NCBI GenBank assembly: GCA_025964075.1
Contig: JAOPZQ010000115.1
Coordinates: 1 to 14,212, forward strand
Reading direction: 5' to 3'
Length of the DNA: 14,212 nucleotides
DNA from: Solirubrobacterales bacterium
Lineage (GTDB): Bacteria > Actinomycetota > Thermoleophilia > Solirubrobacterales > Solirubrobacteraceae
A model generated the notes under the pieces. It did no database searches. It saw nothing but the letters and a program-made list of their open reading frames with translations, and was not told the DNA's origin. Positions 7,524 through 14,156 of this stretch are shown in pieces (the first letter of the stretch is position 1; the number at the start of each line of letters is the position of its first letter). The translations under genes were made by a program, and so were the position numbers.

Positions 7524-9083
7524 TCATCTGTCACCTGCCAACCCTGCGTCGGCGAGCATCGTGCGCGCGCAGAGCTTGCCCGGCAGGCCCGAGACCCCGC
7601 CCCCCGGGTGCGTACCCGCCGAGGCGAGGTAGAGGCCGCCCAGCGGCGTCCGGTAGCCGCCGGCCCCGAACGCCGGTCGCAGTGGGCCCATCCGCGTCGG
7701 CAGGTGGTCGACGTGGTAGATGCAGCCGTTGGGCGCGCCGGTGCGTTCGCCGAGGTCCTGAGGTGTCTCGACGTAGCGGCCGATCTCGAGGTCGGGCAGA
7801 TTCGGCGCGACGGCGCCTACCGCGGCGACGAGCCGCTGCGCGGCGGCGTCGCGCTGCACGGCCCACCCGCTTCGCGGCGAGACCGGGACGGGCGCGTAGA
7901 GCTGGGCGACGTCCTGACCCTCCGGCGCCTGACTCGGATCGACGGCGGTGAAGATCGCGGCGCACCACGATGGCCGATCCGGCAGATCTCCGCGCGCGGC
8001 GGCCGCACACGCGGCGAGGACGTCGTCGAAGCGACCGGCGAACAGCGTCGGCCGCCGGAGCTCGACGTCGTCGCGCGCGTGCGCCGGCAGCTCCACCCGT
8101 CCGCTAAGCGCCAGGTTGACCGTCAGCGTCCCGACGCCGGTGGCGTTGGCGGGCGCCCCCCGCAGGCGCTGGCCGACATCGGCGTCCAGCGCGTCGCCGA
8201 CGAGGCCGGGTACGCGCTGCGGCGGGCAGGCGGCGATGACCGCGCGGCCCGCGGAGACGGTCGTCCCGTCCTCCAGCTCGACGCCGGCGGCTCGTCCTTC
8301 CCGCGACTGGATCGCGACGACCCGGGAGCCGGTGCGGACCTCGCCGCCGTGCGCGCGCAGGCAGCGCTCGAGCGCGGCGATCACGGCCCCCATCCCTCCT
8401 ACGGGCCGCGACGCGCCCTTGTGGTGCAGCAGCGAGGTGGCGAGCATCGCGATCGCGCTTCCCTCCGCCGTCGGCGGCGCGAGGATGGTCCCGATCGCCG
8501 CGAAGGCGCCGCGCACGGCCTCGCTCTCGAACGTCGAGGCGATCGCGTCGGCGGCCGTCCCGGTGACGAGCGTGCCGAGCAACCGCCGCACTCCGCGATC
8601 GCGAGCCAGTGCGCGCACCGCGTGGGCGATCACGCCGAGCCCCGGGCGCTGCGGATGCGCGGCACCGTAGCGGTCCTGGATGGCGAGGATCCGCTGCGCG
8701 ACCGCCACGAGCTCGCGGTAGCGCTCGGCGTCCCGGCGCGAGAAGCCCGCGATGTCGCGCACCGTGGCCTCCACCGAGCGCGAGAACAGCAGGGACGCCC
8801 CATCCTCGCCGAGCCACGCCCACCCCGCGGCCTCGAGCTCGCGGTAGCCGAAACGCGGCAGGTCGAGCTCCGCGACGACGCCGCCGGCGCGCAGGTATAC
8901 GTTCTCGTAGGCCCCCGGACTCAGCAGGTGCTCGGGCGCGGCCGCGACGAACGGCCGCGTCGCGGCCATGCCGCCCAGCCACTCGCGCTGCTCGAGGACG
9001 ATCACGTCGAGCCCGGCGCGCGCGAGGAAGCAGCCGGCGACGAGCCCGTTGTGCCCGCCGCCGACGATGACGACGTCACTCAC
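7524..9083 (-). CDS. FAD-dependent oxidoreductase, phytoene-desaturase/PYROXD2-like
   Basis: A 519-residue flavoprotein. The N-terminal dinucleotide-binding motif G8-x-G10-x-x-G13 (VVIVGGGHNGLVAG) is followed by Glu31 (VIVLEQ), which should bind the FAD ribose, then WLGGMAAT. The middle holds a long helical substrate-domain region and RPVGGMGAVIAALERCLRAHGGEV, the second-FAD-domain motif of CrtI-like enzymes. The C-terminus has GGLYLASAGTHPGGGVSG (~484-501), which closes the FAD site. Family members desaturate, isomerise or oxidise hydrophobic substrates such as carotenoids. The substrate here is unknown. There is no transmembrane anchor, so it is probably peripheral. The GTG start overlaps the stop of the upstream membrane gene by four bases (GTGA, 9080-9083). 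It is the last gene of a leftward operon after two paralogous membrane proteins. Confidence 0.87.
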   Translation of the reverse strand: MSDVVIVGGGHNGLVAGCFLARAGLDVIVLEQREWLGGMAATRPFVAAAPEHLLSPGAYENVYLRAGGVVAELDLPRFGYRELEAAGWAWLGEDGASLLFSRSVEATVRDIAGFSRRDAERYRELVAVAQRILAIQDRYGAAHPQRPGLGVIAHAVRALARDRGVRRLLGTLVTGTAADAIASTFESEAVRGAFAAIGTILAPPTAEGSAIAMLATSLLHHKGASRPVGGMGAVIAALERCLRAHGGEVRTGSRVVAIQSREGRAAGVELEDGTTVSAGRAVIAACPPQRVPGLVGDALDADVGQRLRGAPANATGVGTLTVNLALSGRVELPAHARDDVELRRPTLFAGRFDDVLAACAAAARGDLPDRPSWCAAIFTAVDPSQAPEGQDVAQLYAPVPVSPRSGWAVQRDAAAQRLVAAVGAVAPNLPDLEIGRYVETPQDLGERTGAPNGCIYHVDHLPTRMGPLRPAFGAGGYRTPLGGLYLASAGTHPGGGVSGLPGKLCARTMLADAGLAGDR

Positions 9084-9886
9084 GCAGCGACCAGCGGCCG
9101 CGGCGCGCTCGCCGGCGCCGCGGCCGGTTGCGCCTCCGGTCGCCGCGCGTACCACTCGAGCCCGTCGACGATCAAGGCCACGAACAGCAGCGAGAACGCC
9201 GCCGTGGCCGCGCCCGCGACCCAGACCACCCAGCCCGGCACGTGACTGTGGAGGGCGATGAAGATCGGCCACGCGATCGCGCCGTACGTAGCGCCGTAGC
9301 ACATGGGCAGCAGCACGACGACGAGCAGCGCCCGCACGCCGTGCAGGCGGTCGCGCATGACGTGGAACAGGCCGCCCGCGGCGATCGGCAGCGCCGGGTT
9401 GACGAACATCCACCAGAGCGGGATGCCCCACGGGTTGAACGGCTGCGGCCCGTAGTACTTGTAGAGCCCGACCGCGCTGCCGGTCGTTTCCAGCGCGAGG
9501 TCGAACAGCCAGCCGACGGCGTAGATCGCCCACAGGCGCCGCGAGCCGTGACCGCGCCCGAGGGAGAACGTCGTGACGTAGGCGATCGCGCCGAAGTAGA
9601 ACCCGTAGCCGAGGACCACGTAGAGCGGCATCGAGCGCGCGAACGAGTGGAAGACGACGAGGTGGTTGTCGGTCGCGAACCACAGCAGCCCGAGGTTGTC
9701 GAGCATCGCCTCGATCAGGCTCGCCACGAGCCCGCCCGCCAGTGCCACCACGCCGAGCATGTCCCCGCGCGCGGCGCGCGCGAGCGCCCACCCCGACGCG
9801 CCGGCGAAGATCGCCACGCAGAGGACGGTGAAGAACCAGCTGCCGCCCGACGGAGCGGACAGGTGGACGGGAGGGACGGGCGTCAT
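9080..9886 (-). CDS. Polytopic membrane protein, type 2 of the repeated family; function unknown
   Basis: A 268-residue protein with about seven hydrophobic segments (near 17-36, 44-65, 86-108, 118-137, 157-174, 185-212, 218-240). Shared family landmarks: E59-x3-D63 (IEAMLDN), FARSMPL (82-88, the FGR-x-IP site with Ala for Gly) and KYYGPQPFNPWGIPLWWMFVN (143-163, YYG at 144-146). The Y-Y-G-x-Q-P...G-x-P-L-x-W-x-F-x-N string is shared with the protein encoded at 11662-12537, which defines type 2. The last ~25 residues are Ala/Pro-rich and probably disordered. GGAGGT at 9892-9897 lies five bases before the ATG. The ATG overlaps the stop of the type 1 gene by four bases (ATGA), and the stop overlaps the oxidoreductase start by four. 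I know no named family for it. Remote similarity to AveC-type spirocyclases is a guess. Confidence 0.85.
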   Translation of the reverse strand: MTPVPPVHLSAPSGGSWFFTVLCVAIFAGASGWALARAARGDMLGVVALAGGLVASLIEAMLDNLGLLWFATDNHLVVFHSFARSMPLYVVLGYGFYFGAIAYVTTFSLGRGHGSRRLWAIYAVGWLFDLALETTGSAVGLYKYYGPQPFNPWGIPLWWMFVNPALPIAAGGLFHVMRDRLHGVRALLVVVLLPMCYGATYGAIAWPIFIALHSHVPGWVVWVAGAATAAFSLLFVALIVDGLEWYARRPEAQPAAAPASAPRPLVAA

Positions 9887-10656
9887 GCGGGACCTCCGTG
9901 GATGGTGAGCGCACGGGCCCTCGCCGCCGCCGCCGCGCACGCGACGATCGCCGCGCACAACGCCAGAGTGAGGAAGCCCGCGAGGTACTGGACGACCTTC
10001 GGGACATCGGAGTGGAGCGCCAGGTACATCGGCCAGCCGGCGGACGCGTAGACCGCGGGGAGCGCGACCGTGGGGACGAAGACGAGCCAGAGCCGCCGCC
10101 AACCCCTCAGCCGCGAGCCGAGCACGTAGAGCAGCAGGCCGCAGAGGATCGGCACCGGCGCCATCTGCGGCGCGACGCCGAGGTACTTCAACGGCGGCCG
10201 GCCGTAGTAGCTCCACGCGTGGGCGAGGTTGCCGAGCGTCTCGACGAGCACGACCGAGGCGAACGACCCGAGCGCGAGCGCGTAGAGCCGCCTGGGCGCG
10301 ACGCCGCGGGCCATCAGCCGCGCGACCGCGTACGAGAGCAGGCCGACCCAGGGCACGTAGCCGAGCACCAGGAACAGCGGGATGTGGCGCCCGAAGGCGG
10401 TGTAGGCGGTGGTGCTGTCAGCGGCGTAGACGATCTTCCCGAGGTAGTCGTAGATCGGCTCGTTGAGCGCGCAGACGAGTGCGCCGACGCACGCCGCGAG
10501 CGCCAGCGGGTCGCGGCGCCGCACGCTGACGACGGCGGCCACGGCGAACGACGCCACGGCCAGCGCGCCGAAGCCGACGAGGAAGACCGCCGTGTCGATC
10601 CCGGAGTGCAGCACCGGGACGTCGGTCAGGGCGGGAATGAGGACGCGGGTGGTCAC
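9883..10656 (-). CDS. Polytopic membrane protein, type 1 of the repeated family; function unknown
   Basis: A 257-residue protein with about seven hydrophobic segments. Landmarks are NEPIYD (65-70, E66-x3-D70), AFGRHIP (87-93), YVPWVGL (100-106), SYYGRPP (149-155) and APVPILCGLLLYV (166-178). It matches the 257-residue protein at 12539-13312 through many blocks (ALVCALNEPIYD, YVPWVGL, PILCG, PT-ALP, WP-Y), so the two are close paralogues. The start is GTG 10656. An in-frame TTG at 10668 directly abuts the -10 box of the promoter at 10669-10697 and should lie upstream of the transcription start. With a start near 10662 the leader would be about six bases, so the message is nearly leaderless. 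It is the first gene of an operon with the type 2 protein and the FAD oxidoreductase, and it is divergent from the tandem Lrp regulator, its probable controller. Confidence 0.84.
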   Translation of the reverse strand: MTTRVLIPALTDVPVLHSGIDTAVFLVGFGALAVASFAVAAVVSVRRRDPLALAACVGALVCALNEPIYDYLGKIVYAADSTTAYTAFGRHIPLFLVLGYVPWVGLLSYAVARLMARGVAPRRLYALALGSFASVVLVETLGNLAHAWSYYGRPPLKYLGVAPQMAPVPILCGLLLYVLGSRLRGWRRLWLVFVPTVALPAVYASAGWPMYLALHSDVPKVVQYLAGFLTLALCAAIVACAAAAARARALTIHGGPA

Positions 10657-10668
10657 AGCGGTGCGCAA

Positions 10669-10697
10669 ATGCTAAGTTGCAAGCGGTTCAAGGTCAA
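10669..10697 (-). promoter_or_regulatory. Sigma70-type promoter of the second membrane-protein operon
   Basis: On the - strand TTGACC (10697-10692) and TAGCAT (10674-10669) are separated by exactly 17 bases. They match TTGACA at 5 of 6 and TATAAT at 4 of 6 positions. The segment is AT-rich against a very GC-rich background. Transcription would begin around 10662, six bases before GTG 10656. Its position opposite the Lrp-type gene suggests shared control. The assignment rests on boxes and spacing only. Confidence 0.6.
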
Positions 10698-10708
10698 TAA
10701 TTCGTAGG

Positions 10709-10729
10709 CGATCGGCCCCGATCGATCGG
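10709..10729. promoter_or_regulatory. Overlapping palindromes, candidate operator
   Basis: CGATCGG (10709-10715) and CCGATCG (10718-10724) form a perfect 7-base inverted repeat with a 2-base spacer. They overlap the perfect 12-base palindrome CCGATCGATCGG (10718-10729). Both lie between the divergent promoters and the TTG of the Lrp-type gene at 10756, just after an AATAAT box (10696-10701) that could be its -10. A role as a binding site for that regulator is an inference. In DNA this GC-rich, CG/ATCG-type palindromes also arise by chance. Confidence 0.35.
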
Positions 10730-10743
10730 CTCGGGCGCCCGGC

Positions 10744-10750
10744 GAGGAGG
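10744..10750 (+). promoter_or_regulatory. Shine-Dalgarno site fixing a TTG start
   Basis: GAGGAGG lies five bases before TTG 10756. There is no usable ATG or GTG before residue 67 of the frame, so this strong site supports TTG as the true initiator of the tandem Lrp gene. Confidence 0.75.
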
Positions 10751-10755
10751 CCAGC

Positions 10756-11748
10756 TTGAGCGCGCGCCGCGCTCCGAAGACGAGGAACACGCGCCCGGCG
10801 ACCGAGCGGCCGAGCATCGACGACCTCGACCGCGCCCTCGTCGAGCGCCTGCGACGCGACGGGCGCGAGAGCAACCGCTCGCTCGCCGCCGCGCTCGGCG
10901 TCAACGAGGCCACGATCGCCAACCGGCTGCGGCGCCTGGAGGCGGGCTCGATCATGCGCGTCGTCGCGCTCACCGACATGGAGGCCTTCGGCTACGGCTT
11001 CCTGGTGTTCGTGAAGCTGCGCGTCGGCTCGCGATCGATCATGGCCGTCGGCGAGGAGCTCTCGCGCCTGCCCGAGGTGATCTCGGTGACGGTCTCCACC
11101 GGCCGCTACGACGTGATCGCGACCGTGCTCGCGCGCGACCGCGAGCACCTCGGCCGGGTCGTGGGCGTCGACGTCGCCGGCGTCCAGGGCGTCGAGGCGG
11201 CGCGCTGCGAGCTGGCGATCGACGTGCTGCGCTTCGAGTCGATGTGGGCGCTGCTGCAGGCGCCCGACCTCCCGACGGAGCCGTTCAGCGCGTCGGACGT
11301 GGTGGACGAGCTCGACCACCGGATCATCGAGCTCCTGCAGCGCGACGCGCGCAGCAGCAACCGGCGCATCGCCGACGAGGCGGGCGTCTCCGAGGGGACG
11401 ATCCGGGCCCGGATCCGCCGCATGGAGGACGAGCGGCTGATCCGCATCCAAGCCGTCTCGGACGTGGTCGCGTTCGGAGTCGGCGCCCATGCCTACGTCG
11501 GTGTCCAGGTGGCCGGCGGCAAGGTCCCGGCGGTCGGCGATCGCCTGCTGCGCTCGAGCGACGTCGCCGTGCTCGCGCGCACGATCGGCGAGTTCGACTT
11601 CGTCGCGGTGATCACGGCGCCCGACCGCGATGCGCTCGTGACCGCCATTCTCGGAGAGATCTCAGGCATCCCGGGCGTGCGCCATACCGAGACGTTCGAG
11701 TCCTGGCGCACTCTCAAGCACGCCTACACCTGGGCCCGCCTCGTCTGA
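10756..11748 (+). CDS. Tandem Lrp/AsnC-family transcriptional regulator (two HTH and two RAM domains)
   Basis: A 330-residue protein made of two consecutive Lrp/AsnC units. A basic N-terminal arm (1-20) precedes HTH 1 (IDDLDRALVERLRRDGRESN, 21-40, to ~66), and RAM-type ligand domain 1 spans ~75-162 (VIATVLARDREHLGRVV). A linker at ~163-180 leads to HTH 2 (ELDHRIIELLQRDARSSNRR, 185-204, to ~228) and RAM 2 at ~236-320 (VAVITAPDRDALVTAI). Ordinary Lrp proteins are ~150 residues and dimerise, so one chain here should act like a covalent dimer and assemble further. The ligand is typically a small molecule such as an amino acid, but none can be predicted. It lies between the two leftward membrane-protein operons and is divergent from one, so it is their likely regulator. 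Its last 87 bases overlap, on the other strand, the 3' end of the type 2 gene at 11662. Confidence 0.92.
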   Translation: MSARRAPKTRNTRPATERPSIDDLDRALVERLRRDGRESNRSLAAALGVNEATIANRLRRLEAGSIMRVVALTDMEAFGYGFLVFVKLRVGSRSIMAVGEELSRLPEVISVTVSTGRYDVIATVLARDREHLGRVVGVDVAGVQGVEAARCELAIDVLRFESMWALLQAPDLPTEPFSASDVVDELDHRIIELLQRDARSSNRRIADEAGVSEGTIRARIRRMEDERLIRIQAVSDVVAFGVGAHAYVGVQVAGGKVPAVGDRLLRSSDVAVLARTIGEFDFVAVITAPDRDALVTAILGEISGIPGVRHTETFESWRTLKHAYTWARLV

Positions 11749-12537
11749 GGCCGCGCGGCGAGCGGCCACCCGCCCGGCGAAGGCGGCAAGCGCCAAGGTC
11801 GCCGATGCCGAGATCGCGATCGTCACGAGCGCGGCGACGATGCGGACCCAGGACCCGACATCGGCATGCAGGGCCGCCGCCACCGGGAAGATCGGGATCA
11901 TCAGCAGGCCGGCGGCGAGCGCCGGGCACGCCGCAACGCGCCACGCGGCGGCGCGCCGCGACCCCGGCAGCAGCTCGGTGCCGGCGTACATCAGCGTCCC
12001 GGCCAGCGAGGGCACGAGACCGTTCATGAACGCCCAGTGGAGCGGAAAGCCGCCGATCAGCAGCGGCTGGTCGCCGTAGTAGCGATAGAGGCCCGCGTGC
12101 AGGAACGGCAACTCGAGCAGCAGGTCGGTCGCGCTCCACAGCGCGAACGTCGCGTAGATCGCCCTCGCCCCCCTCCCCTCGAGCAGCTGCGTGTAGAGCA
12201 GGTAGCCGCCGAAGCCGATGAACAGCACGTAGCCGAGCGCGTCGAACAGCGGGTCCTTCATGCCGAACTCGGTGACGAACGGAAGCGGGATGTTCGACGG
12301 GAACCAGACGAGGGTCAGGAAGTCGTAGATCGGTGGGACGATCACCCCGACCACGAGGCCGCCGCCGAGCGCCGCGAGCGGCAGCGGGGTGCGCCGCCGC
12401 CGGGACCGGATGAGCATCCAGCCGAGCGTGCCGACCGTGCCCGCGGCGAACAGCGCGTAGAAGACGACGTAGGCCGCGTGGGGCGCTCGCATGTCGACCG
12501 GAGCGGCGACGTCGAATAGGCCCCGGTGCACCGGCAT
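11662..12537 (-). CDS. Polytopic membrane protein, type 2 of the repeated family; divergent member
   Basis: A 291-residue protein with about seven hydrophobic segments (near 22-43, 52-70, 98-116, 126-142, 168-186, 202-222, 231-255). Landmarks are PPIYDFL (68-74), EFGMKDP (90-96) and RYYGDQPLLIGGFPLHWAFMN (152-172). The YYG-x-QP...G-x-PL-x-W-x-F-x-N string is shared with the protein at 9080-9886. Two family residues differ: the Glu of E-x3-D is Pro68 and the Arg of FGR is Met92. It may therefore be a structural partner or have changed chemistry. The C-terminus after ~262 is a soluble extension whose coding part lies antisense to the end of the Lrp gene. I chose ATG 12537, one base after the upstream stop. 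GTG 12546 is an alternative that adds three residues. It is the last gene of its operon. Confidence 0.82.
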   Translation of the reverse strand: MPVHRGLFDVAAPVDMRAPHAAYVVFYALFAAGTVGTLGWMLIRSRRRRTPLPLAALGGGLVVGVIVPPIYDFLTLVWFPSNIPLPFVTEFGMKDPLFDALGYVLFIGFGGYLLYTQLLEGRGARAIYATFALWSATDLLLELPFLHAGLYRYYGDQPLLIGGFPLHWAFMNGLVPSLAGTLMYAGTELLPGSRRAAAWRVAACPALAAGLLMIPIFPVAAALHADVGSWVRIVAALVTIAISASATLALAAFAGRVAARRAASDEAGPGVGVLESAPGLERLGMAHARDA

Positions 12538-12538
12538 C

Positions 12539-13312
12539 TCAGGCACGGGCCTTCGCCATCGTGGGCGAGCGCTGCTCGGCCAGGTAGGACACGGCGAGCA
12601 CGGCGAGGACGCAGAACCCGATCGTCACGCCGGCGGCCGCCCAGTGCAGCGCGTCGGGCATCGTCGCGTAGTTCGAGACGTACAGGGGCCACGACGTCGC
12701 CGCGAACACGATCGGCAGGGCCATCGTGGGGATCAGCACGCCCAGCAGCGCCCGCCGCACCCCGGACGCGGGCCGGGCGAAGACGCAGAGCAGGAAGCCG
12801 CAGAGGATCGGCATCGCCGACATCTGCACGATGCCGCCGCCCAGCACCCCTCGCGCCGAGTGGCCGCCGTAGTAGCGCCAGTCGTGGAGCCACACGGAAT
12901 TGACGAGCTCGACCAGCGCGACGGAGACCGTCAGCGCGAGCGCGATCCTGTGCAGCCCCGCGCGCGAGACCCCCGCCTCCATCCGCCGCGAGAGCAGATA
13001 GGGGACGAGGCCGACCCACGGCACGTAGCCGATCACCAGCGTCCACGGGATCTGCCGCCCGAACGCCGAGTAGGCGACGTAGCCCGACGGCACGCGCGCG
13101 TAGACGAGCTTGGCGAGGGTGTCGTAGATCGGCTCGTTGAGCGCGCACACGAGCGCCCCGGCGCAGACCGCCACGGGCAGCACGTCGCGCTCGCGGACGG
13201 CGAGCACCGCGGCGTAGGCGAACGCGGCCAGCGCGAGCGCGCCCCACAGCGCGAGCATCGCCGCCGGGCTCGGCCCCGCGTCGAACACCGGCGGCGCCGG
13301 GATGCCGCTCAT
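12539..13312 (-). CDS. Polytopic membrane protein, type 1 of the repeated family; function unknown
   Basis: A 257-residue protein, the same length as its paralogue at 9883-10656, with about seven hydrophobic segments. Landmarks are NEPIYDTLAK (59-68, E60-x3-D64), AFGRQIPW (83-90), YVPWVGL (96-102), RYYGGHS (146-152) and MSAMPILCGFLLCV (164-177). The match to the paralogue runs the full length, including the PT-ALP-V-A...WP-Y segment near 195-211, so both come from a duplication of a whole gene. GGAGGAG at 13318-13324 lies five bases before the ATG. The ATG overlaps the SRPBCC stop by four bases (ATGA), and the type 2 gene starts one base after this stop. The protein most likely lies in the cytoplasmic membrane. 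Conserved acidic, Arg and Tyr residues at helix ends suggest an active or binding site, which is inference. Confidence 0.85.
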   Translation of the reverse strand: MSGIPAPPVFDAGPSPAAMLALWGALALAAFAYAAVLAVRERDVLPVAVCAGALVCALNEPIYDTLAKLVYARVPSGYVAYSAFGRQIPWTLVIGYVPWVGLVPYLLSRRMEAGVSRAGLHRIALALTVSVALVELVNSVWLHDWRYYGGHSARGVLGGGIVQMSAMPILCGFLLCVFARPASGVRRALLGVLIPTMALPIVFAATSWPLYVSNYATMPDALHWAAAGVTIGFCVLAVLAVSYLAEQRSPTMAKARA

Positions 13313-13737
13313 GCCCGCTCCTCCACCCGGTGCAGGCCGGAGGCGATCGACCACTCGAGCATCCGGGCCACGCCGGCGGCGAGGCCCGGAACCGGCGACC
13401 GGAACCGGATCTCGTAGTCGAGGCGCGAGCCGCCGTCCGGCAGCGCCGCGAAGCGCATCGTCCCGCGGTGCTCGCGCAACGGACCGCCCCTCGTGATCCG
13501 GTAGACGATCAGCTCGTCGGGGACGAACTCGACCACGGTCTCCTCGAGCCCCAGCGGGACGCGAGGGCCGATCCGCCGGGACGAGCCGACGCCGTTGCGG
13601 AACCGCTCGCCGGAGCGCAACCGGCGAACCGGCGCGCGGAAGAGCAGCGAGAGGTTCTCGTGCTCGCTGAGGAACGCGAACACGCGAGCCACCGGAAGCG
13701 CGAACGTGTGGGTCAGGTGCACGCGGCGCATCGGCAT
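13309..13737 (-). CDS. SRPBCC (START/polyketide cyclase-like) family protein
   Basis: A 142-residue soluble protein fitting the SRPBCC fold in length and pattern. The N-terminal strand VHLTHTFALPVARVFAFLSE (6-25) is the typical opening strand and first helix. LEETVVEFVPDELIVYRITRGGPLREHRG (64-92) gives central antiparallel strands, SRLDYEIRFRSPVPG (104-118) is the last strand pair, and MLEWSIASGLHRVEE (126-140) is the C-terminal helix over the hydrophobic cavity. Such proteins bind or cyclise hydrophobic ligands (polyketides, lipids, sterols), and some only carry them. The choice cannot be made here. Its ATG overlaps the stop of the half-length membrane gene by one base (TGATG), and its stop overlaps the type 1 gene start (ATGA), so it sits inside the membrane-protein operon. 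It may bind or deliver that operon's substrate. Confidence 0.82.
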   Translation of the reverse strand: MPMRRVHLTHTFALPVARVFAFLSEHENLSLLFRAPVRRLRSGERFRNGVGSSRRIGPRVPLGLEETVVEFVPDELIVYRITRGGPLREHRGTMRFAALPDGGSRLDYEIRFRSPVPGLAAGVARMLEWSIASGLHRVEERA

Positions 13738-14156
13738 CAGCCGCCGATCGGGACGGGGTCGCGGCGGCCGGGCGCGCGAGCGCCTGCCGCGGAGGATGTG
13801 CCGGTCGCTTCGGCGACGAGCTGCGTCGCCAGCCCGCACATGGCGATCGCGGCGACGCCCGCGAGCCAGCCGATGAACGCCGGGTAGATGAACGCGAGGT
13901 AGAGCGGGATGTCGCGGCCGAACGCCGTAAGGGCGACCGGATGGGTGTTGCTCGCGAACGTGAAGAGCACGTTGACGTCCCAGAAGGGCTCGATGGGCAG
14001 CGCGAGGACGCCACCGGCGATCGCCAGCACGGGCACGAGGCTGCGGGCGCGGAGCGCAGGGAAGACGCAATCCGCGGCGAGCAGACCCGCGCCGAGGACG
14101 AGCACGACGAGCGTCGCCGTTAGGGTCGCGTCGGGGGCGACGATCCGGGGCGGCAT
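13737..14156 (-). CDS. Half-length member of the repeated membrane-protein family
   Basis: A 139-residue protein corresponding to the N-terminal half of the ~260-residue family. Hydrophobic segments lie near 12-30, 38-55, 80-100 and possibly 100-115. It keeps the landmarks IEPFWDVN (E-x3-D), TAFGRDIPLYLAFIYPAFIGW (the FGR-x-IP site) and the following helix. It then leaves the family pattern in a hydrophilic, Ala/Pro/Arg-rich tail (GTSSAAGARAPGRRDP) and has no YYG motif or second half. The next gene starts on its stop codon (TGATG), so the reading frame looks settled rather than freshly broken. Either it is a true half-size subunit or an older truncation kept in the operon. ATG 14156 is chosen. 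GTG 14159 would add one residue. Confidence 0.75.
   Translation of the reverse strand: MPPRIVAPDATLTATLVVLVLGAGLLAADCVFPALRARSLVPVLAIAGGVLALPIEPFWDVNVLFTFASNTHPVALTAFGRDIPLYLAFIYPAFIGWLAGVAAIAMCGLATQLVAEATGTSSAAGARAPGRRDPVPIGG

Noticed and set aside
5240..7534. A long open frame on the - strand opposite the debranching-type gene
   Set aside because: Its product is Arg/Ala/Val/Glu-rich with no fold-like pattern. It is antisense to a gene with clear family motifs, as expected for third-position GC bias.
10657..10668. TTG 10668 as start of the type 1 membrane gene
   Set aside because: It directly abuts the -10 box, so it should lie upstream of the transcript start. GTG 10656 fits better and gives the same 257-residue length as the paralogue.
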